Shown here in pieces: positions 10,000-22,047 of a DNA stretch of 64,000 nucleotides (the stretch's first letter is position 1; every line of letters begins with the position of its first letter). The translations under genes were made by a program, and so were the position numbers. Below the pieces are notes generated by a model. That model saw only the letters and a program-made list of their open reading frames with translations. It did no database searches and was not told where the DNA came from. The DNA comes from Moniliella sp. 'wahieum' (lineage: Eukaryota; Basidiomycota; Moniliellomycetes; Moniliellales; Moniliellaceae): contig RSEE01000051.1 in the NCBI GenBank assembly GCA_003971905.1, forward strand, positions 62,001 through 126,000, in the 5' to 3' direction.

Positions 10000-12900
10000 T
10001 CACGAGGCAGGCCCGAGCCCAAAAGCGGCGTGTGAGAGGGGACATAGAACGAACGTGTGCGCTCGGGAGCCCGAGCCAAGCGACCAAGCAGCTCTACCAT
10101 GTGCTGATGGGCCGCACACCGCACCAAGAGGGGAAACGGCCAAAGCAAGCCAAAGGAGCGAGAAGGCGCAAATAAGTACAGCAATCGAGGGCGGAAGGGG
10201 TTGGATTTTGGGGCGTAGCACCGTGCGGACTGTGGAGGGGGAGGTGCGGCTCAGATACCCATCAACGTTCCGGCCGCGGAGAGGATCAGGGCCGGGAGGG
10301 ATGCCGGTCCATGTGGCGTTCTGGGAGGTGCGTAAAGGTAGGAGAGGGCATCCCAGAGCCGCCCATCCGTCCGGCAAGAGTTGGAGTTGAAGGTTGCGCC
10401 CGGCGGTGCAGATGCCCAGTACGACGGGGAACGTCATAGGCGGTGGGAGGGGGACCGTGTCCGTGTCCGTGTCCTTGTCTGTGTACCTGTCCTCCTCGGC
10501 CCGTCGGTGGGTGCGGTAAGCAGCGCCGTGATCCGGAACGATGGGGGGGCGGTGCGGGACCTGGGGGGTGGCTAAAGACAGAAAAGGTGATGCGGAGCAA
10601 GCGCAGTGGTCGACCGCCAGGCAGCGTCGTAAGCGGGACCGGCAATTCCATCTGGTACGGCTCGGCTGCCACCGGGGCGCAGGGCGGCGTCGCAGAGGGA
10701 AGGATGGGCGCGAGCGGATCAAGTGTGTCCCAGGGGGCGATAGTTTGGCGGTCGTGAGCAGCGGGCAGGGGGGCGGGGTTGGTCGTCTCCGCCCCGTCGG
10801 GAGCGGAGGGAGGACACTGTGTCACTAGTAGATCCGCAGTGCGACCCGATCGAAATTGAAGCATGGGGGAGCACGTCTCCTCGCCCTCTTTCACCCACCC
10901 AGCGAGGGGCGACGCCGACCGGCTCGTTTGGGCCTCCTTTCTCGGTTCCTGCGAAAAGGAACCCATGGATGAAGGGGAAGCAACCATCGTGCCTAGGGGC
11001 ACAGGTGTGTCAGGCTGAATCGATTTTTCCTCGGCTGGACAAGACAACAGAGCTCCCTCCGTGGTTGCGCGAGGGGGTGCAGATGCAGATGCAGATGCAG
11101 ATGCAGGCAGCGAGCGGTCCCAGAACGTCTCCCCTCCTTTGATTCGTCAGGCCGCGTCGACCGAGCAAGAGCTAGGTTCATAGTTCGTGAGCTGGGCCAA
11201 AGCCGCGCCCGCCCTTCCTTCTCCTTCTCCGCGGAAGAGGAAGAGAGAGAGGCAATAAGAGGAGACAGAAGATGGGTGGGCGCAGGCAGGGGTGCCCGAC
11301 CAGGTGAGGGCTTGATCCTTGTCACGGACGTCAAGGGCATAGCGCGTGCCCCAGCATGGTTTTCACCTGAGCGCCCTCCAGGTGCAGGCCCCACCAGGCC
11401 GCTCTCCCGCGAACTGGGTACTGCGACGCCCGTAGACAATGCGGTCTGAGCCTCGGGGTGGGTGGGTTCTTCGCGTGTCGCAGCCGGGCCCGTGAGGGCC
11501 CGAGGCTGACGTGATACTGGGCTACCAGAGAGGGGCGACTCGAGCGAGATGTGCGCAGAGGGAGGAACGCTATCGCCAACGGAACGAGAGGTGTGTGAAT
11601 GGTTGGTTGCGTGGGGGTGCAAATGCAAAGCGCGAGCTGTGGAAGAAAAGGAGTGAGGCAAGATACGCGCCGTGCGGCGTTTGGCATCCGTCTCCGTCTT
11701 GCCGGTCTGCTCTGGAGGTTGATGAAGAGCCGGCTTTCCTTTGCCCACAGTCCCGTTGATGGGCCAGACCCAATTGGCCAAACTCTGATGCGAAGGAGAG
11801 CCCGTGGCAAGGAAGCTGGTTGTCAACCCTCGTGGGCGCGTCGGAGAGTGGTTCCCTGCACGAGGAGGGAGCGAGGTGCACTGGAGGGAGGTGAACGCTT
11901 CGTGATGAGGTCTGATCGCTCTCCGTCCCGATGGCGGTGTCTCCGTTGGAAGCGCTCGACTTAAAAGCTCGCTCTCGGTGACCGACAGCCCCGCAGGCGC
12001 CAACAGACCTGGTGGGGAGCGGCGCGAAGAGGGAGGGGCAGAGGGACCACGCAAGGTTGATGGCCCCTCTTCATCTTGGGATGAACTATTATGCTGCAAG
12101 GCTGAATCGTGGTCGAGAGCAGAAGGTGTTAATATATCGCAACAACGACAGCAATTGGGAACGTGGAGGGGGAAGGAGTGGAGGGAGCAGCGTACCATCT
12201 TGTTCCGAGGACGCAGCCAAGTGTGGCTGGGGCCGTTTGAGGCTAAAACGGGACATGAGCGCGCGATCCCATCTAGAAAAGGATGGTCGGCGCTCTTCTC
12301 CATTGGAGCCCAGCGGCGTTCCTGGCTCTGAGGGCGTGATTACGGAGGCTTGGGCCCAACTGCTGGGAGATAACAACGAAGACCATGCCCCAGATGAGCT
12401 AGGCGAATGGCCATGTGGGTCCTGGTCGGAAGATGGAAGCCAGGTGTTGCCATGGGGCGTGCCGGGCACCGATGTAGGCGCGATATCGTCTTGCCCTTTG
12501 GAGGGTGGAGTAGGCACAGCTGATGGATCGTCGGATGTGCGGCTGAGGGATTGGGCCCGGTGAGTGCGGGCCGCACGGCGTGTCCCGGGAGGCAGTGGGG
12601 ACCCGGAGCGAGAACCAGGGGTTGAACGAACCGTGGGCGGGGCACCTGTTGACACGGCTGAGGGCGGCTCGGGCCCACTATGGCGCTTATAGGCCACAGT
12701 GCCTAATGATGGAAGCAAAGTGCGTCCTTGGGCCCGCGCGTTCGTTTCTGACGAACTGGGCGAGCGGGGCGTATGGGGAAAGCGTGGTTTGGTAGTGGCC
12801 ACACCCGTAGGTTTGGCCGCACTCACAGGGAAGAGACGTAACCGTCCACGTGCCTGAACGGAGGGAGCCGATGGCGGGAACCCGGCTGGGGTGAGCAAAG

Positions 12901-14245
12901 GAGGAGAGGATGGCAATGAGAGGGGTTGGAGGCCTCTGATGAAGCAGAACCTCGGGCTGCTCTGGGCCATGGTTGGCTAGGCGAATGGGCGGGAGGCCAT
13001 GATGCGAATCGGACAAGATAAAAAGATAAAACGTGGCAGGGATGGAGGAAAAGGCTGAAGTAGCCCGTCCAAGCAGAGGTGACGGGCCACGGGACTTTTT
13101 GATGGTTGCCTGCCCATCCTCCAAGTTCACGTGGTGGGTTTGGGAGAGATCCGGGACGCGGGAGACAAGAACAACAGTGGGCTGCTGGGTAGAGCAGGAG
13201 ATGGGGCAGGCAGGAAAGGGGATACTGACCGTCCAGAGAGGCTCTTGGTCACAGCGGGCCACAGCCAAAAAGCGTCTGTCATGCGCATGACCCCGGGCCG
13301 ACGGATGGGAAAATTGAAGGGAGGTGTTCCATGTGAGGTTGGAAGGGACAGGGGCGTCAAAGCCGATGGATGAGAGGCGCTCACGGTGCGCAGTCAGCGC
13401 GTCCACCATGAGAGTGTGGTCCAACAGAGGATACGGATGGAGCGTTAGACTGCCATTGCATGTAGCCGTGGGATTGAGTTCATCTTCATTTTCCTCCTTT
13501 GGATCGACGACGCAAAACGTATCCGGAGCAAAGAGGAGCGCTCCTTGGGCCGACTCGGGAATAGTATTGGGTGTCGGCGGCGCCGAGGAAGCGCTTAGCA
13601 AACTCGACGAACGGGCTTGGTCCGAGTCACGGACGGCTCGGAGAGCGTCAGCGAGCAAATCCGAATCGAGGGCAGCAATATCGCGGTCAGAGTCCAGACC
13701 AAGGCTGGCGAACCCGCCGAGGAGCCCCGAGGGAGAGGACAAGGGACCACTACTACGAGCATGGGGGCGTGGTTGCGAGGGGAAGGGGGTGGGTTGGTGC
13801 GATGGGGAAAGACGGGTGCAGTTACGGCGCAGGTGCCGGGCAAACGAGTCTTCGATGTCGTCCACGGTGGCTGCGGGTGGGAGCAAGGCGGTGGTGGGAG
13901 GGTCGGGGGCAAGGGAGCGGCCCGGGCGGGGGGGTTAGATGCGTTGGCGGGGGGCGTGGTGGTGGTGGTGGGGGGAGTGGGAGAGAGAGGGTGTGCGGGA
14001 GAGGCGGGAGGGGGGGGGAGGCGCGGGGGGTTGGTGGAGGAGGCGGAGGCGGGCGCAGGGGCGCGGGGGAGGAGGGTGGCGAGGACGTGGGTGCGCTTGT
14101 GGGAGGAGAGGAGGCCGAGCGTGATCGAGGAGCGATGGCGGAGGGGCGGGGCGATCTGGTGGGGGGGGGGGGAGGAGGAGGGGGAGGCGAGCAGCGGCGG
14201 CGGCGGCAGAGGCAGGGGCAGGAGCGGCAGGGGCAGCGGCATGGG
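10000..14245 (-). CDS. Long Ser/Pro-rich protein, unidentified (frame-broken)
   Basis: A run of overlapping minus-strand open frames with consistent Ser/Pro/Thr-rich composition, read as one gene of over 1,200 codons. ATG at 14245 begins a proline-rich leader, then RSSITLGLLSSHKRTHVLAT and an acidic segment (TVDDIEDSFARHLRRN, SLGLDSDRDIAALDSDLLAD). A more ordered part at about 12700-13500 includes CVVDPKEENEDELNPTATC and PCECGQTYGCGHYQ. The rest is disordered with many SP/TP motifs (for example EPGTPLGSNGEERRPSFSRW). Frame changes fall near 13885, 12700-12950, 12100-12300, 11000 and 10700. The 3' end is uncertain (10286 or 10000). Composition suggests a phosphorylated scaffold or regulatory protein; I do not recognise a family. 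Confidence 0.45.
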
Positions 14246-15299
14246 CCAGCCGCTGCGTCGGCCGAGGTGGTGGTGGTGCTTCGGCCGCGGTGGGTAGCGA
14301 GCGAGGGCGCAAGGGGGGCGGAAGAGCAAGCACCACGCGTGAATGGGGAACGCAGCTGGTAGTGCCCCGCTGCCGCCGCTGCAGCTTAAAGCCTAAATGC
14401 TACCTGTGCCCCATCTCCAGCAGGGCCATCTACACTATGTTGGCGTGTACCCACCAGCCGCACAGTGGCCCCGTGCTGCGAGCGATGCTTGCTGGTTGCT
14501 AGTTGCCCGGCGCTGGTTGCTATTAGGTGCTGAGCTCTGGCGGCGGGGCAAGTGTGCTGCACGTGGCAGCCCACATGCTGCTGTGCCTGCATGTGGGGGG
14601 CTGTCACGCCATCTGCTGCTGCAGGGGGTCGTGCCAGGGCAGTGTGCTGGCGCTGGCCGCCTGGGGGGGCTGACCGTCTGCGGCGATCTCAGTGCGATGC
14701 CCCCTGGCAGCCGTGCGGCGTGGTGAGTACTGAGACTCAGTACTCAGTACGTACGTACGCAAAGTACACAGTCCTCCCGTGCTTGTACTGGGTGGCAAAT
14801 CGCGGGCGGCGGAGAAGAGCAGCCTGGGCGCACGCGAGCACCCTGGTGCACCCTGGCGCCCACCACGGCCGCCGAGCCTTCGCCAGCCCGCCGGCCGCTC
14901 TGGGCCAGTCTGTGCCCCTCGCCTGCTGCCTTGCCTGCCCCCATCTCCGGTCCCACCCTGCCTCGACACACGCCATGGCGCCCGAGCCCAAAAAACCAAG
15001 TACGCACAGAGCAACACAAGCAATACGCGCCTGTCCCTGGTTGCCAGTTACGCTGAGCTAAGCACCCCGCCACATTGTGTACTAGGGCATCGACCTTGGA
15101 TCTTATCGCCATCGCTGCTGCAAACGCCGCTCCCCAGTTACGTACGGCTGAGCTGCGCTTAGCTCAGCGGCCCAGCCCACAGGTAGCCACATGGATATTA
15201 GTCACGCGTGTCGATCATCGGTGCTTGCTGGGCGCCGCCATGCCACATGCCACCGCCGATCAGCGATCAGCACGCGTCACGCGTCACGCTGCCCCCGTA
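14246..15299. other. Intergenic, no gene seen
   Basis: Nothing coding can be supported. The stretch includes a short palindrome cluster (14727-14760) and scattered pyrimidine-rich tracts. Confidence 0.45.
14727..14743. repeat. Perfect palindrome GTACTGAG-A-CTCAGTAC
   Basis: Eight-base inverted repeat around a single A, directly followed by a further CAGTAC and the alternating GTACGTACGTAC. No function can be assigned. Confidence 0.8.
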
Positions 15300-16431
15300 G
15301 TCCACATGTCCTCCCTGCAGGCCAGCAGCAACCCAAGTACACTGTAAACGTCCGCCCCTCCAGTCGGGTCTAGCCAGCATACGCGTCCGTACGCAGTCCA
15401 CGCTCCGCTGACCGTGTGGTGCGATCGCATCTTGGAGCCCTGCCGCTGCTGCTGCCCACCCGACTCTGCCTCGCCTCGATCGTTGCATTGCCAAGATCGT
15501 CCAACGCATGGGCCATGCAATCTCCCCACCCCGTCCGTACACCGTCCACTACCGCTTTTCAACGGGCAAACCCCCCTCTCCCACCACCCATCTCTCTCCT
15601 GCGGCAAAACGCGGACAAGAAAGAGAGAGAGAAGAGGACCTTCCTGGACCTCCTTCTTCCGTGTGATGGGGGGCCGAGAGTGCCCCAACAACCCCCATCT
15701 GTGGCAAACCTCACACTCTGTGCGCAATCGCTCGACAAGGACGGGAAACAACACCGTAGTAGCGCACCAACATGTGCTGTACCGTCTTCATCAACAGAAG
15801 AGATATCGCCATGTGCCACATCTTTTTTGTCTTATCTGATCCCATGGCCACAGGTATAGACCATGACAGCATAGACCGCCGCACGCCGGCCTCCCTATAC
15901 ACCGGCGTGGTTGCTCTGCTGTATCGCTGTACCCCCTCTTCATCCATGGTACCGGGTTACTCTGCCACCCAACTCATCGACCATCCCAGCCATAGGAGCA
16001 CGTATCTTTCGACCATGTGCCCGTAGAGGGGGGGGTCATCGAGTGCATCCTGCGTCAAAAACACACCACGGGGAGTTGCGGCCGAGCACACGGCTTTCAA
16101 TTGCGGCGGAAGCGAAGAGACCGATACGTAGGCCGCCAGCATTGGTTGGCCACGGACCGCTGTACCATGCCACTCGTCCCGGCTGCCACTCAAGTCCTCG
16201 CCTCTGCACCCACTGGCCGAAGCTCGTCAAAGCCCGGGTGACCAATGCAACGGGCAGTGAGGGCGGCAAGGCTCGCGTACCCCCTGGGAGAAGCGGTGTG
16301 TTGGCAATATGCTGAACACGTGCCAAATCAGTAGCAGGCGCAGGAGTTTTAGGAGATTGTGACGTTTGTCTCGGTAGAGTGTGTGGAACCGAAAATGCAA
16401 AAGGGGTGTTGGTGTTTTGGTCATCTGCCAT
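15300..16431 (-). CDS. Candidate gene, unidentified
   Basis: ATG at 16431 opens a natural-looking N-terminus (MADDQNTNTPFAFSVPHTLP) followed by SFGQWVQRRGLEWQP. After a frame change near 16190 it continues as GSRDEWHGTAVRGQPMLAAY, then DDPPLYGHMVERYVLLWLGW to a TAA at 15957. Similar-looking sequence resumes downstream (SDKTKKMWHMAISLLLMKTV, then CEVCHRWGLLGHSRPP), which could be a further exon. The boundaries and the 3' end are guesses. No family recognised; a hydrophobic segment suggests membrane association. Confidence 0.35.
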
Positions 16432-16662
16432 CGTGAACGATATAGAGAGACGGGAAACGGGATAGGCGAAGAGCCGGGACTCGACGAGAGAGAGGGGACT
16501 TTGGATGATTCACAGCATATAACTGGCTCTGAGAGCCAAAGAGACGGACATCGTCTGCACCAAGCTTTCCGACCTGAGCGCCCTGGGCGTGGGCGCGCTC
16601 CGCGGCGTAAGAGCTACGAGCATCGCGCCAACATCCAATGGAGATGTGTGAGAAGATCTCGT

Positions 16663-16824
16663 TTATAGCCACTTGGGGTTTCTACTGCTTTCTTTTTCCT
16701 CAGAATGGAGTAGGACGAAGCGCGACATCAACACGCAGCTTACTAGTCCCACAGCGACTGCGAGGTTCAAGGTGATACCCATGTCGAGCGTGGCGCTTGA
16801 AGCTGAGACGCCAAAGTCGCCCAT
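16663..16824 (-). CDS. Possible short membrane ORF
   Basis: About 53 codons from an internal ATG (MGDFGVSASSATLDMG), with one hydrophobic helix (LNLAVAVGLVSCVLMSRFVL) and a charged tail (HSEEKESSRNPKWL). The helix-plus-charged-tail layout looks like small tail-type organelle subunits, but nothing else supports expression. Confidence 0.2.
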   Translation of the reverse strand: MGDFGVSASSATLDMGITLNLAVAVGLVSCVLMSRFVLLHSEEKESSRNPKWL

Positions 16825-18396
16825 CCCCGAGACGCATAGGTATACGATAGGGTGTACGATGGGAGTTGGCACCTGAGGCAGAAGGGAGGAAGCTGCAAGA
16901 CGGGTGTACGATCGTTATACGCGGTCCACGTTACGATGGCAGATGGGCCGGCCCGCCGCGGTATGCAACAACAGTGCACAGCGACCATTAATGCAATCGT
17001 GAACGTGTGAATATGGAATCACGCGTCACGATACGCATGGACCAACCCCCCCTCAAATTATCAAAAGAGGGGCAGTGAAATCTATCTGAGGAACTGGGGC
17101 TGCAAAGAGGAGGCTTGCCAGATGGTGGGCAATTGTTCAAATGTCAAAAAGGGTCAGGAACCTCAGCTGCTGAGATGCTGAGATCTGAGATTCTGAAATC
17201 TGAATCTGAGAAGAGGCCAGCAAACGGGGGGGCTCGGCGGATTAAGGATTGCTGGTTGCAGTTACAGTTACCGGATTATGTCGGTTGCTAACGGGTACGG
17301 TTAGGCCTAAGGCCTTAGGCGGGAACGCGGTTAGCGTTACGTGGGTGTGCCTTGGGCGTTGGAATGTAGGTAGCCGCGTACACGTGGCGCGTGACGTGCG
17401 ACCTGCCTGTGACCGTCGATGACTCAACGTGAGTGATGCGCGTGATGAACCTTATAAACACCCTGCTGCGAAGAAGCGTCTGACGCGTCACGTGGAAGGA
17501 TCGATGTCCAGGACGAGGGGGGCGGCCGGTGCTCAGATTCACATGCCACACGAGGGGGAAGAGCAGCGAGGGTGGCGTGTGTGTGCTGTGGTGCCTGAGT
17601 GAAACTGGGGTGGTTGAACTTGTAGGTTAAACTCGGTAACAAAGTAACCGGCCATCACATCCATCATCCCTCGTGCACCATACATCACCCTCCACCCATG
17701 CCATATTCAACACGACAAGATGCTACCACAGGCTACCACCCTTAGCAATGGACATTTCAAATGATGTTGTTTTTTTTCCTTCCTGTTTTCTCCCTGCGAA
17801 GGACTCGCACGTCGGGTGGATAGCTGTGTGAACAGACCATCGCCCTCCCCTCGCTGGAGCAGTTGTCCTCCTGGACTGTGGTCTCCTTGGCCTCCTGGGA
17901 AAGGAAGACGGGGGGCATGCCGGACCAAGGGAAGCGGGAGACGACAATGAATTTCGTATACTAGAAGGTTGTATACAATGGGAGGCAACGAGTGAAAATG
18001 CTCTCTGGGGGGATATATGGATGCCTGCGGTTGTTCCTGCAGCCAAGGGCTGCGTGGGGTGAGTGTGACTGGGTTATTTAACCGGGGGGCTGGCTGGGCT
18101 GCGCCCTATGCTCCAGCACCCCGGGCCGGCTGCAACCCCCCCGATTAATTAAAAAATTGAATTGCTCGCAAGTCACAAGCACAGCGGGGTCCCTGGGCCT
18201 GCTGGGCTCCAACAGGAAAGGGCAGGGGGCGTGCTGGGCAAGGCATGCACGCTGAGGGGGAGGGCGAGGGGGACGCCGGAGGAGGCGAGGCGAGGGCGCA
18301 GAGACGCTCGCCCTCGCTCCCCTGCGACCCATCCATCCTCTTCGTCTCCCTCTGCCACCATCGCCCCCTCGCCCCCTCCCCCCTCCGCTCCTTCCC
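16825..18396. other. Gene-poor region
   Basis: No gene supported. Contains CTGAGATCTGAGATTCTGAAATCTGA-like degenerate repeats near 17170-17210 and several GTGACGCGTCACG-type inverted motifs near 17360-17490. The last few hundred bases probably include the RhoGEF promoter. Confidence 0.4.
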
Positions 18397-21300
18397 ATGG
18401 GCGCGCACGCCAGCAGTACCCCGCCCGCCCCGGCCCGCCTCGACCTGGCCGCCAGCAGCACCGCCGCGCCCTCCCCCCTCTCCGCCACCTCCGATCACGC
18501 CAGCCGTCTAGTCGTGCGTCGCTCTGACCGTGCGCAGCACCGCACCCCGCTCCACTCCACCTCTGTCTCCTCGTGCGACTCGGACGTCGCCTCCTTTGCC
18601 ATCTTCTCCCTCCCCCCCGCCAAGTCGATGCGCGGCCGCCCCTTGGGTCCTGCCGAGCCAGGCCTTGCCCCCCCGTCCAGCTCCACCGTAGCCGGTCGCT
18701 CCAAACGCTGCATGCGGAGCCAACACCTTCGCACTCGCCTCTCCCGCTTGCCCCTCCGCTCTTCGAGACTGCCGAGGTTGCCCAGGGCACGGTGCGCTAG
18801 TAGGCCAGCCAACGCATGCGATAGCCTCTGTCCTCGCCTCGGCGGCCAAGGCATCGTCTCCTGTTCGTCATCTCTACATTTCAGCCACCTGGGGCGCTCG
18901 CTTGCCTGAGCTGCTCGACGCTGTTCTGCCTACTCTTGCTCCCGAGCTCATTCGCTGGATGTGAGTGGGTGCGGCCTGAGCAAATGGCTGCAAGGTCTGC
19001 GCAGCTGCACCCGCCTCGAACATCTCAATTTGTCGGACAACGAGTTGCTTGGCAACCCCCTCTTGGCTGGCCGAACTCACGCAGCTTCGTCACCTCACTC
19101 TTGAAAAAGTGGGTCTGACGGAGTTGCCGACGGAATGCGTTGCGCTGCAGGCGCTCGAGTCGCTGAATTTGGTCGACAACCAGTTGGTCCAGCCTCCACG
19201 GTGGCTCTACCGACTGCCGCATCTGCGCCAATTGCGGCTTAACCGTAATCCGCTCTACAAGCCTTGGGCGGAGATGTTGGAACCGTTGCTTGACTCTTCC
19301 CTTTCCAGCTATCGAACGCAAGCCCAAGTGCGACTTCGATCTCCTTTGAGCCGTTTGAGCCGAGCCTAGTCGCAATCCAAAAACGCTTCCTACTCGAGCT
19401 CCTTTATCCCCTCTTCGCCACGCAAGCCCACTGGTCATTCGCCCTGAGCCCGCCGCGCTAATCACCAAGTCGGCACCTGCGTCCCCCGTCAAGGGCATTC
19501 GACATCCCACCCTTCCCGCCCAAATCACCTTCTGGGGGTCACCGTTGGACTACGAGATTGCGCTGGCCAAAGACCATGCGGTCCGTATCCAGTCCGACCC
19601 GTGGCTCAGCCTCTGCGACTCCTGTCCCTCCTCTGCCCCCGCGTTCTCAGCCAAGGCTAATGCGCAGGACACTGGGTGCTCTTCCCCTCGCGCTCCTTCC
19701 TGGTCCAGTTCCGGCCCGGCGTACGAGGACGCCCCCCGCTGCGCACGGAGGAAACGGCGACGGATCCGCTTCCGCTCGGACCGTTTGATCCGGGCTGGCC
19801 TGGTCTCCAATCCTCTGCGCCCGACGGCAGCCCGAGGGCGAGCAAGACCAAGACCCAATCCGTTGGTTCGGCGCAAAGAAACGCATGCGGGTCATGTTCG
19901 TTCGGTGCTGCAGTACCTTCGTGACTTGGATCAGCTGGCTGCCCATCCGGTCCCGCTACGTGCGTCGGGGACTTCGGTGCAGAAGGACACGGCGCAGGCC
20001 ACAGCATCTTCCTCGCCGACCCACCTGCCCCGCGTCGGGCTGGGCGTGGGAACGGCCAAAGTTCGTCCGGAGGTGGCTGAGCACGTGGCTATGCTGCAGC
20101 AGAGTGCGCGGGACGATCCGCGGCGCGCAAGAGGGTGGTGGCGGAACTGATTAGCTGCGGAGCAGACGTACGTCGAGGCGGGTTGGAGCCGCTGGTGGAA
20201 GTGTATGCTCGACCGTGCGTGGGCTTGGTCCCGGCCAGCCAGCACAAGGTTGTTTAGCAATGTGGAGGCGCTCTTGGCGTTCCACAAGCACGGCTTTTGC
20301 CTGCGCTCACCAAGGCCGCCCTCCCGCTGCTCAACCCGCCTGTACACGCCACGGGAGGCGAAAGCGAGCACCGACGGTCCCTCGAGGCGGCCGTGGCCGT
20401 AGCAAGGGTGTTTGTGCAGCATGCTGCCTTTTGCGCATGTACGCCGCGTACATCAACACGTGCGATGTGGCTCAGCAAATTGTTCTCAGCTGGCGCCCGG
20501 AGCCGCTGGGGCTGACCGTCGGAGCGAACGGGATGCGCAAACGGTCCCTCGGCGGCAACTTGGGACGTTCTGCCACGTTGGCCATCTCGCGCCCGGGGGC
20601 GCGGGACCCGGATGACCCGGTTGCGCAGGCACGCGCGGAGATTCCTTTGCCCAAAGGAGCGATCCAGCGGCACTTTAAGCGTGCTGCCTTGGATCCTCGT
20701 ACCAGCGCCTTGGGCTTGGAGTCGTACCTTCTCTTGCCCATCCAACGAATCCCGCGCTACCGCCTGCTTCTGGAGGAGTTGGTGCGCTGTGTGCCCGTCA
20801 CGCCCGCCTCGTCGTCCCAGGAGGAACCGCACCACGAAGTTCTGGCCCATGCGCTGGCCAGTATTCTGACCGTAGCCAAGGGCATGAACGAGGCCAAGCG
20901 TTTTGCCGAACAAGAGACACGCATGTGCGTCTGGCAAGAATACATGATGACCCATGGAATGCAATTGCCCAACGGCGCGAGCTTGGTCCAGCCCCCCGCC
21001 CCACCTACTCAAAGAAGGCACCCTTCTTCTCCACCGCCTCGTCCGCCCAGGCCAGGTCTACGTTCGCACCGCCCATGCTCCTGCTCATGCCAATGCCAAT
21101 GCTCCTGCGGCAGCGGGACGAACTGCGTCCAGTTGCCCGTCCCATGCTTCTGGCCCCCTCGCTCGATCCCATACTCTCGCCGCCCCACGTCGGCCCGGAC
21201 GCGGATCGCTCCCGATCCCGATCTTGCACCAAGACTGGGCCCAGCAATCTCTCACTGCCCTCTTGTGCAATGACCTTCTCCTCCTCCTGCACCAGCCTGC

Positions 21301-21569
21301 CTCGGGCTCGCCCCACGTCCGCGCCGCGATCGATCTGCACAGCCCAACCAAATCATGGTGGAAGGCGCGACGGTACGGTGCAGGATAGTAACCAGATCTT
21401 TTACTTGGGCGCCGCGTCGGACACGGAGGCCTTGACCTGGCTGTCTTGCTTCCGTGCTTCCGTGCATGAACCTCTTGGGTGGGAACGGCGTAAACCTACC
21501 TATGCCCAACTAACGCACCATGCCAGCGAGGCCCAGATGACCTGGCTCCTTTCGTTTCTACTGGCATAA
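18397..21569 (+). CDS. LRR-RhoGEF-PH protein (frame-broken)
   Basis: Predicted guanine nucleotide exchange factor for Rho-family GTPases. From ATG 18397 there is a Ser/Pro-rich leader of about 170 residues. Leucine-rich repeats follow at about 18980-19260 (LEHLNLSDNELLGN, LRHLTLEKVGLTELP, LESLNLVDNQLVQPP, LRQLRLNRNPL). A linker comes next, then a DH domain at about 20120-20900 with KRVVAELIS, LEPLVEVYARPCVGLVPASQ and the hallmark LESYLLLPIQRIPRYRLLLE. A PH-like domain at about 20960-21560 ends with DTEALTWLSCFRAS. The TAA is at 21567-21569. Multiple frame changes occur (near 18900, 19050, 19370-19540, 20150, 20260-20330, 20990, 21370). DH and LRR assignments are firm, PH is moderate. The combination in one fungal protein is uncommon in my knowledge. 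Confidence 0.75.
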
Positions 21570-22047
21570 TATGCATGTTTTGCTCTGCCCAACCTTGCCC
21601 AACTTGTACCCTCTCTTGATTGCCACCTTGGTCTACTCTCCTTGTAACCTACCGTTTCATTGTCACCTTGGTCTCTCTTTGTCACCATGTCACCGTTCCT
21701 CATTGCCTTGTACCTTCATTTCACGAATCCATCATTTCGCTCCCCTCTTCTCTCTATCAACATAGCGGTGGATTCAGTGGTTAAAAAAGTAATAGTAGGG
21801 TAGATACGCGCATACCGTGCCGTCAGGCAGGCCGCAGTCCAAAGAACAGACAGACACAAGATCGCAAGCGTGAGGACACAAAAGAAAAAGGGGAGACTGC
21901 AACGGACAGTTGGAAAACTTAAAAGGCAAGGGGGGGAAAGACAACGGCCGATAAGAAAAGCATCAACGCGCGTCACGGGTTATCGTTGGATCCAGGTACT
22001 GCCCATGCCAAGCAAGGGCAGACTGAAAGCCAGAAGGTGGGGTTATA
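21570..22047. other. Intergenic (convergent)
   Basis: Lies between the 3' end of the RhoGEF gene (plus) and the putative 3' end of the next gene (minus). CCTTG-rich pyrimidine stretch at 21590-21710. No gene supported. Confidence 0.5.

Noticed and set aside
13595..14362. Gly/Arg-rich and Pro-rich open frames on both strands as separate genes
   Set aside because: They are shadows of one GC-biased low-complexity region; only the minus-strand reading connects to a longer coding stretch.
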